Both the position numbers and the translations under genes were made by a program. Below the pieces are notes generated by a model. It ran no database searches. It saw only the letters and a list, made by a program, of their open reading frames with translations, and was not told the DNA's origin. Shown here piece after piece: positions 26,971-35,360 of a stretch of 64,000 nucleotides of DNA. This stretch comes from Burkholderia sp. Ax-1724 (lineage in GTDB: Bacteria; Pseudomonadota; Gammaproteobacteria; Burkholderiales; Burkholderiaceae): NCBI RefSeq assembly GCF_011752995.1, contig NZ_VWWL01000005.1, forward strand, positions 302,297 through 366,296, written 5' to 3'. Numbering within the stretch: the first letter of the stretch is position 1; every line of letters begins with the position of its first letter.

Positions 26971-28260
26971 GTGACTCCTGAAGAACTGCGTGGTCCCGCC
27001 GACGACCCCGGCGCGACGATCCTGATTCCGACCCCGGGCGGCGCGCGGGCCGCGTTCATGGCGGCCGCGGCGGCGCCCGCACCGATGCTGCCCGCGGGCG
27101 GCGGGCTCAATCCGCTGCTGCGCGCGGCCAACCCGCTGATCGAACTGGCGCTGCCGTTGCGCCAGTTGCCGACGCATCCGAACGTCGAAGACCTGCGCAA
27201 CCAGCTGATGCAGATGGTGCGCAACTTCGAAGCCCAGGGCCGCGCCAACGGCATCGACGACGAGAAGCTCGGCGCCTCGCGCTATTGCCTGTGCACCTTC
27301 CTCGACGAAGCGATCGCCAGCACGCCGTGGGGCGCGGGCCTGTGGGGCAGCCGCAGCCTGCTCGTGACGTTCCACAACGAGGCCTCGGGCGGCGAGCGTT
27401 TCTTCCTGATTCTGCAGCGTCTCGCGCAGAACCCCGCCGGCAATGTCGACGTGCTCGAACTGATCTACGTGATTCTCGGCCTCGGTTTCGAAGGACGCTA
27501 CCGTCTGATCGACGGCGGCCGCACGCAGCTCGACACGATCCGCGAACGCCTCGAACAGATGATTCGCGGCCAGCGCGGCGCGGCCGAGCGCGATCTGTCG
27601 CCGCACTGGCTGCCGGTCAAGGTCGAGCGCAAGCCGCTGCTGCAACTGGTGCCCTTGTGGGTTGCGGCGGCGGTGGCCTGCCTCGTGCTCGTGATCGTTC
27701 ATCTGGTGCTGAGCTTCCGGCTCAACGACATGTCCGACCGCGTATTCGAAGCGCTGCACGGGATTCGGGTCGCGCCCGCGCCCGCGCTGGCCTCGAAACT
27801 CGCGGCCGCGCCCAAGCTTGCGCCGAAGCTGTCGCAGTTCCTCGCGCCGGAAATCGCCCGCGGTCTCGTGCGCGTGGCCGAGTTGCCCGACCGGACCGTC
27901 GTCACGATCAACGGCGACGGCCTGTTCGCGTCGGGCAGCGCCGATCTGGCCGAGGGTTTCGTGCCGCTCATCGAACGGATCGGCGATGCCTTGAAGGCCG
28001 TGCAGGGCAATGTGGTCGTGGCCGGTCATACGGACAACCAGCGCGTGTTCTCCGCGCGCTTCCCGTCGAACTGGCATCTGTCGCAGGCGCGCGCCGAAGC
28101 GGTGCGCGACATGCTCGCGGCCCGCGCCGGCACGCCTGGCCGTTTCAGCGCCGAAGGGCGCGGCGATGCCGAACCGATCGCGCCCAACGACACCGCCGCG
28201 AATCGCGCGCGCAACCGCCGCGTCGATATCACGGTGCTGGCGCCGGGAGCGGCATCGTGA
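26971..28260 (+). CDS. tssL: T6SS inner-membrane protein TssL with fused C-terminal OmpA domain
   Basis: 429 residues from GTG 26971 (MTPEELRGPADDPGATIL); a TTG at 26956 is in frame but unlikely. The cytoplasmic DotU/TssL domain covers about 35-215: NPLIELALPLRQLP, ASRYCLCTFLDEAIASTPWG and GFEGRYRLIDGG. A single transmembrane helix near 222-245 (LVPLWVAAAVACLVLVIVHLV) follows. The periplasmic OmpA/peptidoglycan-binding domain is at about 300-425: FASGSADLAEGFVPLIERIGDAL, VVAGHTDNQR and NRARNRRVDITVL. The fused domain should tie the membrane complex to the cell wall without a separate TagL. It precedes tssM. Confidence 0.94.
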   Translation: MTPEELRGPADDPGATILIPTPGGARAAFMAAAAAPAPMLPAGGGLNPLLRAANPLIELALPLRQLPTHPNVEDLRNQLMQMVRNFEAQGRANGIDDEKLGASRYCLCTFLDEAIASTPWGAGLWGSRSLLVTFHNEASGGERFFLILQRLAQNPAGNVDVLELIYVILGLGFEGRYRLIDGGRTQLDTIRERLEQMIRGQRGAAERDLSPHWLPVKVERKPLLQLVPLWVAAAVACLVLVIVHLVLSFRLNDMSDRVFEALHGIRVAPAPALASKLAAAPKLAPKLSQFLAPEIARGLVRVAELPDRTVVTINGDGLFASGSADLAEGFVPLIERIGDALKAVQGNVVVAGHTDNQRVFSARFPSNWHLSQARAEAVRDMLAARAGTPGRFSAEGRGDAEPIAPNDTAANRARNRRVDITVLAPGAAS

Positions 28261-28306
28261 AGAACCTGATAAGACGTTCGTCGCGCAAGGCACAGAGGAG
28301 CCGGGC

Positions 28307-31300
28307 ATGAAAATCTTCAACTGGCTGAGACGGCCCATCGTGCTGTCGCTGCTCGGCGTGCTCGCGTTGTCGCTGATCGTCTGGGTCGAGGGGCCGCTCG
28401 TCGCGTATGCCGGTCACGAGCCGCTCGACAGCACCGGCAGCCGCTGGGTCGTGATCGTCGTATTGCTGCTGTTGTGGGCGCTCTACTGGGCCGTGCGCTG
28501 GCTTGCGATGCGGCTCGCGAACGTCCGCTTCACGCGCGTGGTGGCGCAGGGAACGGACGAGCCCGCGCCCGGCAAGAAAGAATCCGAGGCCGACATCGCG
28601 GCCCTGAAGCAGCGTTTCGAGGCGGCGATGGCGACCTTGCGCAAGGCGCGGGTCAAGGGCCGCTTCGGTAGTCAGTATGTCTATCAATTGCCGTGGTACA
28701 TGTTCGTCGGCGCGCCCGGCACGGGCAAGACCACGGCGCTACTGAACTCCGGGCTCAAGTTTCCGCTGGCCGACCGGCTCGGCAAGCAGTCGGTCGGCGG
28801 CGTGGGCGGCACGCGCAATTGCGACTGGTGGTTCACCGACGATGCGGTGCTGCTCGACACGGCGGGCCGCTTTACCACCCAGGATAGTTTCGCCGAGGCC
28901 GATCAGGCCGGCTGGGCCGGCTTCCTGCAACTGCTGCGCAAATACCGGCCACGCCGGCCGCTGAACGGCGTGATCGTCGCGCTGTCGGCGGGCGATCTGC
29001 TGCAACTGTCGGACACCCAGCGCGACCAGCAGGCGAAGGCCGTGCGCGAACGGCTCAAGGAACTGTACGGCCAGCTCGGCATGCGCTTTCCGGTCTACGT
29101 GATCGTGACCAAATGCGATCTGCTCGCCGGTTTCGCCGAGTTTTTCGACGACCTCGGCCGCGACGAGCGCGAACAGGTCTGGGGCATGACGTTCCCCTAC
29201 ACGGAGCAGGGCTCGCCCGACGACGCGCTGGCCGCGTTTCCGGCCGAATTCGAGGCACTCGAAAAGCAGTTGCAGGCGCGCGTGCTGAATCGCATGCAGC
29301 GCGAGACCGACGTGCACCGGCGCGCGCTCGTCTATGGATTCCCGCAGCAGTTCGCGGGATTGCAGGCGATGCTGAAGAGCTTTCTGAACGAAACTTTCAG
29401 CACGTCCCGCTTCGAGCAGTCCGCGCTGCTGCGGGGCGTGTATTTCACGAGTGGCACCCAGGAAGGCCGGCCGATCGACCGCGTGATGAGCGCGGTGGCC
29501 TCGGCGCTCGGCTTTCAGCAACAGGTCGTCGTGCCGGATGCGGCGAGCGGGCGAGCGTACTTCATCACGAAGCTGCTGCGCAACGTGATTTTCGAGGAAG
29601 CCGGGCTCGCGGGCGTGAACCAGAAACTGGAGCGGCGCCGCGCGTGGTTCCAGCGCGCCGCGCTCGCGGCGATCGGGGTCGTCGCGGTGCTGGCGCTGGT
29701 GCTGTTCTTCGTCAGCTATCAGCGCAACGAAGCCTACGTGGCCAAGGTGCAGCAGCATGCGGCCGCATTGCAGAAGCTCGCGCAGAGCACGCAGCCCAGC
29801 GACAACCCGCTGGCACTGCTGCCGCTGCTCAATGCCGCGCGCGATCTGCCCGGCGGTTATGCGGACCGCGATAAAAGCGTGCCGTGGCTGTCGCGCCTCG
29901 GCCTTTATCAAGGCGACAAGCTCGGCCTCGAAGCGCAGACCAGTTATCGGCGGCTGTTGCGGCAGACGCTGCTGCCGCTCGTGGTGAGCCGCATGGAAGA
30001 CGAATTGCGCCGCGGCGACGCGAACAATCCCGACTTCCAGTATGAAGTGCTGCGCGCCTATCTGATGCTCGGCGATTCGCTGCACTATGACGCCGACTCG
30101 GTGCGCCTGTGGGCCGATGTCGATTGGCGCCGTGGACCGTTGCGCGATGCGAGCGACGAGCAGCGCAACGATATCGATGGTCATCTGGCGGCGCTGTTCC
30201 AGCCGGCGCGCTTCGATGCGTCGCTGCCGCTCGACAAGGACCTGATCGCGCAGGCGCGGGCGACGCTCGCGAAGATGCCGCTGACCCAGCGCCTGTTCAA
30301 CCGCGTCAAACGCGATCTCGAACAGAGCAGGCTGCCGGAGTTCAGCGTCGCCAATGCCGCTGGGCGCAATGCCGCGCTGGTGCTGGTGCGCAAGAGCGGC
30401 GCGCCGTTGACGCGTGGCGTGTCGGGCGCTTATACGCGGGCCGGTTACCGGAAGTTCGTCCAGTTGCGCGACGCGGCGGTGCTCGATATCGCCAAGGACG
30501 ATTGGGTGCTGGGACGCGAGGAATCCGTATTGACGCCGAATGGTCTCGACGACCTGAAGGCCGGCATGACGCGGCTCTATTACGACGAGTACATCCGCCA
30601 ATGGGATGCCTTGCTCGGCGATGTCGACGTGGTGCCGTTCAACGGTGTGGACCAGGGCGCGCGCCTGGCGAACCTGCTGGCGGCGGCCGACTCGCCGCTG
30701 CGCTCGCTGATGCTGGCCGCGGCGCAGGAAACCACGCTGGGCAACGGCGCGCCGGCCGGCTCGCTCGCGCAGCAGGGCGTCGCCGCCTTGAGCGGCAAGC
30801 TCGACGCGGCCAAGAAGCGCCTCGAAAGCGCGCTCGGCAACGCGCCGGACGACGCGGCGCCGCCACCGCCGGCCGAACTCAATCCGGTCGACGCGCATTT
30901 CCAGGCGCTGCATGACCTCGCCGGCAAACCGGGCGCGCCGGGGCCGGTGCCGCTGGACACGCAACTGGCCGCGCTGAAGGACGCGGCGGCCTATCTCGAA
31001 GCTGCGGACGCGGCGCGTCGCCAGGGCTTGCCGCCGCCGCCCGGCGATGCGTTGAACAAGCTCAAGCTCGCGGCCCAAAGCGCGCCGCCGCCGCTGGCGG
31101 CGGTCGCCGCCAACGTCGCGACCGGCGCCGACGCGCTGATGACGGGCGGCGAGCGCGCGCGGCTCAACGCGCTGTGGCAGGCGAATGTGGCGCAGCTGTG
31201 CCGGCAGGCGCTCGACGGCCGCTATCCGCTCGTGCGCGGGTCCACGCGCGATGCCGCGCCCGACGATTTCGGCCGCCTGCTCGGCCCGGGCGGTTTGATC

Positions 31301-31852
31301 GACGATTTCTTCCAGAAGAACCTGGCGATGCTGGTCGATATGTCGGGGCCGCAATGGCGCTGGCGCAGCGGCGCCGAGACGCTCGGCATCCCCGTCGAAG
31401 TGCTCGGCCAGTTCCAGCGGGCGGCGCAGATTCGCGATGCGTTCTTCCGCGCGGGCGGGCGCGACGTGTCGGTGCGCTTCGAGGTGAAGCCGCTGACGAT
31501 CGATCCGTCGATCACGCAGTTCACGCTCGACATCGACGGGCAGCAGATGATCGTCAAACCCGACACGCCGCAGTCGATGGTGTTCCAGTGGCCGAGCGGC
31601 AAGGGCACCGGCCAGGCGCACGTCGAGTTCACGCCGGCGGGCAACGCGCCGGCGGCGCGGGCCGACGGACCGTGGGCTCTGCTGCATCTGATGGACGACG
31701 CCCATCTGCAACCGACTTCGCAGCCCGACCGCTTCCGGTTGAGTTTCGAATCGGATGGCCGGCGCGCGGCCTTCGAACTCTCGGCCAGCAGTATCGTGAA
31801 CCCGTTCCGCCGCGCCGCGCTCGAGCAGTTCCGCTGTCTGGACCGGTTATGA
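28307..31852 (+). CDS. tssM: T6SS inner-membrane scaffold TssM (IcmF)
   Basis: 1181 residues from ATG 28307 (MKIFNWLRRPIVLSLLGVLA). Transmembrane helices lie at about 12-28 and 45-65, with a third at about 447-468 (ALAAIGVVAVLALVLFFVSY). The cytoplasmic NTPase-like domain carries Walker A GAPGTGKTTALLNSG near residue 134 and the LLDTAGRFTTQD motif near 182, so this is the nucleotide-binding class of TssM. The large periplasmic part ends in the conserved IcmF C-terminal domain (VSVRFEVKPLTIDPSITQFTLDIDG). TssM spans the periplasm and normally docks to the lipoprotein TssJ; no tssJ is visible nearby. The stop overlaps the tagF start (ATGA). Confidence 0.95.
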   Translation: MKIFNWLRRPIVLSLLGVLALSLIVWVEGPLVAYAGHEPLDSTGSRWVVIVVLLLLWALYWAVRWLAMRLANVRFTRVVAQGTDEPAPGKKESEADIAALKQRFEAAMATLRKARVKGRFGSQYVYQLPWYMFVGAPGTGKTTALLNSGLKFPLADRLGKQSVGGVGGTRNCDWWFTDDAVLLDTAGRFTTQDSFAEADQAGWAGFLQLLRKYRPRRPLNGVIVALSAGDLLQLSDTQRDQQAKAVRERLKELYGQLGMRFPVYVIVTKCDLLAGFAEFFDDLGRDEREQVWGMTFPYTEQGSPDDALAAFPAEFEALEKQLQARVLNRMQRETDVHRRALVYGFPQQFAGLQAMLKSFLNETFSTSRFEQSALLRGVYFTSGTQEGRPIDRVMSAVASALGFQQQVVVPDAASGRAYFITKLLRNVIFEEAGLAGVNQKLERRRAWFQRAALAAIGVVAVLALVLFFVSYQRNEAYVAKVQQHAAALQKLAQSTQPSDNPLALLPLLNAARDLPGGYADRDKSVPWLSRLGLYQGDKLGLEAQTSYRRLLRQTLLPLVVSRMEDELRRGDANNPDFQYEVLRAYLMLGDSLHYDADSVRLWADVDWRRGPLRDASDEQRNDIDGHLAALFQPARFDASLPLDKDLIAQARATLAKMPLTQRLFNRVKRDLEQSRLPEFSVANAAGRNAALVLVRKSGAPLTRGVSGAYTRAGYRKFVQLRDAAVLDIAKDDWVLGREESVLTPNGLDDLKAGMTRLYYDEYIRQWDALLGDVDVVPFNGVDQGARLANLLAAADSPLRSLMLAAAQETTLGNGAPAGSLAQQGVAALSGKLDAAKKRLESALGNAPDDAAPPPPAELNPVDAHFQALHDLAGKPGAPGPVPLDTQLAALKDAAAYLEAADAARRQGLPPPPGDALNKLKLAAQSAPPPLAAVAANVATGADALMTGGERARLNALWQANVAQLCRQALDGRYPLVRGSTRDAAPDDFGRLLGPGGLIDDFFQKNLAMLVDMSGPQWRWRSGAETLGIPVEVLGQFQRAAQIRDAFFRAGGRDVSVRFEVKPLTIDPSITQFTLDIDGQQMIVKPDTPQSMVFQWPSGKGTGQAHVEFTPAGNAPAARADGPWALLHLMDDAHLQPTSQPDRFRLSFESDGRRAAFELSASSIVNPFRRAALEQFRCLDRL

Positions 31853-32544
31853 GCGAGGACTCATCGGCCGCGCCCGGGTTTTTCGGCAAGGTGCGCACGC
31901 ATGGCGATTTCGTCGCGCGCCGCTTGCCGGCGGAGTTCATGATGCCGTGGGACGAGGGCTTGCAGAACGGCATGCTGCTCGGGCGGCAGCGCTTCGGCGC
32001 GCAGTGGCTGCCGTTGTATCTGAACGCGCCCGTGTGGTGTTTCGCGCTGGCGGCGGGCCCGTATGGCCCGCATGCCTGGGCGGGCGTGCTGACGCCGGGG
32101 GTGGACCGGGTGGGGCGCTATTTTCCGTTCACGATCGCGCAGGCCATCGAGGCCGCCGAACTCGAACGACGGCTGGCCGATGCACAGGCCTGGTATGACC
32201 GGCTGGTGGCATTGGCCCTGTCGACCCTCGCGCCGGAGTTCACGCTCGATGGTTTCGACGCGGCGGTGCGCGCCGAGCGCTGGCGCAACGAGGGGCGCGA
32301 AGCGATGCCATGGCGGCGGGCCATACCCGATGCATCCGATGCATCCGACGGCTTCGCCGCGCTGCTGGTCGAAACCGTCGCTGCGGGACGGAGCCTCTGG
32401 TGGAGCGACGGATCGCCGGCCGTGGCGCCGTCCGCGCGACGGTGCGCGGGCGCGACGAGCGGCGCGCAGTTCGCGAGTCTGCTCGACGCCGGCAGGGATG
32501 AATGGGACGCGGTGACCGCATTGATTGCGCACGCGGGTGCGTAG
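31849..32544 (+). CDS. tagF: T6SS-associated regulator TagF
   Basis: 231 residues from ATG 31849, overlapping the tssM stop by 4 bases. The N-terminus PGFFGKVRTHGDFVARRLPAEFMMPWDEGLQ is diagnostic for TagF, followed by YLNAPVWCFALAAGPYGPHAWAGVLTPGVDRVGRYFPFTIAQ. TagF represses T6SS post-translationally, acting with the Fha branch. In some bacteria it is fused to PppA; here a PP2C gene exists separately about 24 kb away on the other strand. The last about 60 residues are less conserved. Confidence 0.93.
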   Translation: MSEDSSAAPGFFGKVRTHGDFVARRLPAEFMMPWDEGLQNGMLLGRQRFGAQWLPLYLNAPVWCFALAAGPYGPHAWAGVLTPGVDRVGRYFPFTIAQAIEAAELERRLADAQAWYDRLVALALSTLAPEFTLDGFDAAVRAERWRNEGREAMPWRRAIPDASDASDGFAALLVETVAAGRSLWWSDGSPAVAPSARRCAGATSGAQFASLLDAGRDEWDAVTALIAHAGA

Positions 32545-32603
32545 CCATGGCATCGCCGCGTCGAATGGGTGCCGGATGGATGACGGATGAGTAACGTATA
32601 AGG

Positions 32604-32640
32604 TGACGGGTTTCAAATTGGCTTCCCGTCATTCGTCTTT
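32604..32640 (+). terminator. Possible terminator after tagF
   Basis: TGACGGG (32604-32610) pairs with CCCGTCA (32625-32631) over a 14-base loop and is followed by TTCGTCTTT. The long loop and interrupted T-run make it a modest candidate for the end of the T6SS operon, in the 207-base gap before the OmpA-like gene. Confidence 0.35.
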
Positions 32641-32751
32641 GAAGGATGAAGCTGCCCCGCAACGGGGTCCGTCCATGTTCGCCGACGGTCCGCGACGAGG
32701 CGCTGGCGGCCTCGCGGTCCGATGGCCGGTCAATTCCGCGGAGATTTCCGT

Positions 32752-33357
32752 ATGTCACGCCTGACACATTCTGCTTCCGGAACCCGCGCGCGAGGCGCGG
32801 TTCTGGTTGCCGCGCTGTGCGCCTTGTCCTCGCTGTGCGCGGCCGCGCGAGCCGCCGAACCGGTGATGAAAGAGCAGGACATCAACGAGCAGTCGGTCAC
32901 GCGAGCGCTCGAACCCGCGCAGTCCGGCGGGCCCGACGACAACATCGTGACGCGCGGCTTCGTGCTGTCGAACAAGCCGCCCGCAGGCGCGCCGCGGCCC
33001 GCGCCGGCGAGAACGCCTTCCGCGCAAATCCTCATCACGTTCGCCACCAATTCGGCCACGCTCACCGATAGCGCGAAGGCCGCGCTCGACAAGGTCGCCG
33101 GTGCCTTGCAGTCCGAGAAGCTCGCGGCCTACCGGTTTCGCGTCGAAGGGCATGCCGATCCGCGCGGTTCGGCCGATGCCAATATGAAGCTCTCGGAAGA
33201 CCGTGCCGCCGCGGTGGTCGAATACCTGACGCAGAAAGACGGCATCGCCTCCGAGCGGCTGTCGTCGGTCGGCAAGGGCTCCGCCGATCCGCTGAACCGG
33301 CGCAATCCGACGGCGCCCGAGAACCGCCGCGTGACGATCGTCACGGTCACGGATTAG
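32752..33357 (+). CDS. OmpA-family periplasmic peptidoglycan-binding protein
   Basis: 201 residues from ATG 32752, with CGGAG 9 bases upstream. A signal peptide (VLVAALCALSSLCAAARA) ends near residue 35 without a convincing lipobox. After a spacer comes the OmpA C-terminal domain, about 85-200: ILITFATNSATLTDSAKAALDKVA, FRVEGHADPRGSADANMKLSEDRAAAVVEYL and NRRNPTAPENRRVTIV with the conserved Arg pair. Such proteins bind meso-diaminopimelate in peptidoglycan. It is placed like TagN/TagL accessory genes at the end of T6SS clusters, although tssL already carries an OmpA domain. It may start a separate accessory operon with the next two genes, which follow in the same direction. Confidence 0.85.
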   Translation: MSRLTHSASGTRARGAVLVAALCALSSLCAAARAAEPVMKEQDINEQSVTRALEPAQSGGPDDNIVTRGFVLSNKPPAGAPRPAPARTPSAQILITFATNSATLTDSAKAALDKVAGALQSEKLAAYRFRVEGHADPRGSADANMKLSEDRAAAVVEYLTQKDGIASERLSSVGKGSADPLNRRNPTAPENRRVTIVTVTD

Positions 33358-33377
33358 ACACTGTCGGGAGGCCGCCG

Positions 33378-34361
33378 ATGACGCGCTATCGCGGGTATTG
33401 CGCCCTCGCGAGACGGGCGGCGCTGCTGTTCGTGACGTTCGCCGCGTTCGCGCTTGCCGTGGACATGCACGCGCCGGCGCGTGCCGCCGATGGCCCGGAC
33501 GGATCAGGCGAGTCGGGTGCATCGAGCGGATCGGGCGCGCGCTCATGGCCCGCGCTCGCCGTCGATGGCGACACCGGGGCCATCCGTTTGCCGCTGGGCC
33601 AGCTCGAAGCCGCGTTGGTGTCCGACGCGCGTCTGCAATTGTTCACCGTGACGGATCAGCCTGGACTCCATGTGATGCAGGCCGCCAGCCTCGCGCAGCA
33701 GGGCGCCATGTTTTCGCGCGTGGTGGCCTTGCTCGAGAGGCGCGACATGCCGCGCGACCGCGTGGTGTCGGCGGCGGCGCTGGTGGCTCACGCGCGGCGC
33801 TTCGGCGCCGATCCGGCGGGACTGACGGCGGGCAACAACTTCAGCACCGTCGAGCTGACGCATTTTTTCGAACTCGCGCGCGAGCAGGGCGTGGTGCTGA
33901 ATCAGGGCGAGCGTACCTTGCAGGCGATTCTGGTGCGATGGCGTTTGATCCGCGAGGAGCAGGGCGTCTGGAAAGCGGCGAGTCCGCGCGATTTTCTGAT
34001 CACGATTCCGGGGCTCGGTCCCGCACCGGGCGGCGAGACGATCAACGCCGCGGTCAGGGCGGCAATCCTCAGTCACGAACTGGGGCATTGGCAGTACTTC
34101 TCGAATAATGCCTACGCGCACGCATGCCGTTCGTTCTGGTGGCGGGAATTGAGCTACGAGGAACGCGCGGAGTTGACCCGGCAACTGGCGAACCTCGGCT
34201 ACGATCCGAGCGACCGCATCGTGATCGACGAGATGCAGGCGTATTTGCTGCATACCCCCGCGGCTTATATGCCGATCGTCGATACGCCGGGGCCGGATGG
34301 CATCGACGTCGGCAAGGTGCGGCGGCGCTTGCAGGAGCGGGTGGCGCAAGGGGGCGAGTAA
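33378..34361 (+). CDS. Secreted protein with HELGH zincin-like motif, function unknown
   Basis: 327 residues. An N-terminal signal peptide (AALLFVTFAAFALAVDMHAPARA) and a Gly/Ser-rich stretch (GSGESGASSGSGARS) precede a mostly helical body. Residues 232-240 read SHELGHWQY, a perfect HExxH zinc-binding motif (His233, Glu234, His237) within AAILSHELGHWQYFSNN. Glu285 in RIVIDEMQAYLLHTP, about 48 residues later, could be the third ligand of a gluzincin-type site. I do not recognise a named family. It lies 20 bases after the OmpA-like gene and 140 bases before an NlpC/P60-like gene, at the T6SS margin. It may be a periplasmic protease or peptidase acting with the T6SS, a cargo protein or an immunity-type partner. 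The catalytic reading rests on the motif alone. Confidence 0.55.
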   Translation: MTRYRGYCALARRAALLFVTFAAFALAVDMHAPARAADGPDGSGESGASSGSGARSWPALAVDGDTGAIRLPLGQLEAALVSDARLQLFTVTDQPGLHVMQAASLAQQGAMFSRVVALLERRDMPRDRVVSAAALVAHARRFGADPAGLTAGNNFSTVELTHFFELAREQGVVLNQGERTLQAILVRWRLIREEQGVWKAASPRDFLITIPGLGPAPGGETINAAVRAAILSHELGHWQYFSNNAYAHACRSFWWRELSYEERAELTRQLANLGYDPSDRIVIDEMQAYLLHTPAAYMPIVDTPGPDGIDVGKVRRRLQERVAQGGE

Positions 34362-34410
34362 GAGGGTAAAAGCGGGGAAGCAAAAGCGGGGGAGCAGAAG
34401 CGGCACGGGA
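34345..34410. repeat. Imperfect AGCRRAAGCGGGG-type repeats spanning a gene end
   Basis: The region from the stop of the HELGH gene onward reads as repeated AAAGCGGGG/AGCAGAAGCGG words (for example 34378-34387 and 34382-34403). It is another example of short purine-rich repeats at a gene boundary in this window. Confidence 0.4.
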
Positions 34411-34501
34411 GAGTAGCAACACGCCGCCGGCGCGCGGAGCGCGCGAGCAGTGCGATCCGCAAGGCCGGACCTCTCGCGACGATTGTTATGGAGTACAGCA
34501 C

Positions 34502-35254
34502 ATGGCAAGCGACACTTTTACCGCCGACGATTTCGTCGATCGATACATGAACCTCCAGGCCGGCAGCAGCGAATGGCCGACGAGCGTGTCGTTGAACAAG
34601 TACATGATCGGCGCGGACTATTCGAGCCCGAAAGCGCAGGCGCGCGCGGCGGTGCGAACGGCGGCGCTCAAGAAGCATCTCGGGCCGAAGGACAGCGCAT
34701 TTGCGCGGGCCAATTGCGGCAAGGTTTCGCCGGACGACTGCGAGCATATTCTGACGCTCGCGGTCGACTCGGGCACGGTCCAGCCCGAGAATATCCAGGC
34801 ATGGGCCGACCGGAATCTCGGCGTGGATTGCACGGGCTTCGTCGTGGCCTTTTACGATGCGCTCGGGATCATGGATATCGAGCGATATAGCGGCGGCGCG
34901 AGTTGCTTTACCTTTATCAACAAGGCCAAGCATAACCATCGGCCGCCGGGCGAGAGCCCGCTGATCTGGGAACTCGACGACGTGCAGCCGAGCGACATGA
35001 TTCTATGGATGAACGATGCGCAGGTGGAGACACGGTCGCCGGGGCACATCGCGCTGATCTACGACGTCGATTGTCAGCAGGGCATTCTTTATACGGCGGA
35101 GTCGAATGGCGCCGATGACGGCGAAGGACACTACGGCCCAAAGATTTCAGAGCGCATCTGGAACGGCCGCAACAAGGACCGCGGGCCGCATTATCTGCAA
35201 CTGGGCAAGTCGGACAAGGTCATTATCGTCCGCCCGCCGCCGATGTTCGGCTAG
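34502..35254 (+). CDS. NlpC/P60-like cysteine hydrolase, candidate T6SS peptidoglycan effector
   Basis: 250 residues, no signal peptide and no transmembrane segment. GVDCTGFVVAFYDALG (Cys110) matches the NlpC/P60 nucleophile motif DCSGF. RSPGHIALIYDV (His182) matches the general-base strand, and a polar residue after it (Asp189 or Glu200) could complete the triad. Such enzymes cut peptide stems of peptidoglycan; unsecreted ones beside T6SS clusters (Tae-type) act as effectors delivered to the periplasm of rivals. The N-terminal 100 residues are of unknown type. GGAG lies 8-9 bases upstream of the ATG. No clear small secreted immunity gene follows; the upstream secreted HELGH protein is the nearest periplasmic candidate. 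Hydrolase fold fairly likely, effector role inferred. Confidence 0.65.
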   Translation: MASDTFTADDFVDRYMNLQAGSSEWPTSVSLNKYMIGADYSSPKAQARAAVRTAALKKHLGPKDSAFARANCGKVSPDDCEHILTLAVDSGTVQPENIQAWADRNLGVDCTGFVVAFYDALGIMDIERYSGGASCFTFINKAKHNHRPPGESPLIWELDDVQPSDMILWMNDAQVETRSPGHIALIYDVDCQQGILYTAESNGADDGEGHYGPKISERIWNGRNKDRGPHYLQLGKSDKVIIVRPPPMFG

Positions 35255-35305
35255 GCGGGAAGACCGTCTCGTTTTTCATCCTTGCGTGAGCGTTTTTTTC
35301 GTGCG

Positions 35306-35325
35306 GGCCGCCGGGTTCAGCGGCC
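35306..35325. terminator. Stem-loop between convergent genes
   Basis: GGCCGC (35306-35311) pairs with GCGGCC (35320-35325) over CGGGTTCA; outer TGAGCG and CGCTCA sequences can extend the structure. T-rich sequence lies on the left side, so it could serve either or both converging genes. Confidence 0.4.
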
Positions 35326-35327
35326 AC

Positions 35328-35354
35328 GCTCATGTTTCGCAGCTCATGTTTCGC
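35328..35354. repeat. 13-bp direct repeat GCTCATGTTTCGC
   Basis: Exact copies at 35328-35340 and 35342-35354 sit in the spacer just before the end of the RNase-like gene. Likely slippage product; function unknown. Confidence 0.6.
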
Positions 35355-35360
35355 CGCTTA

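Noticed and set aside
28739..31711. 990-codon open frame on the minus strand inside tssM
   Set aside because: Arginine/histidine-rich antisense shadow of a GC-rich gene; no domain, and tssM on the plus strand is complete and conserved.
32655..32667. CCCCG-CAA-CGGGG hairpin after tagF
   Set aside because: Only five pairs with a three-base loop and no T-run; not supported as a terminator.
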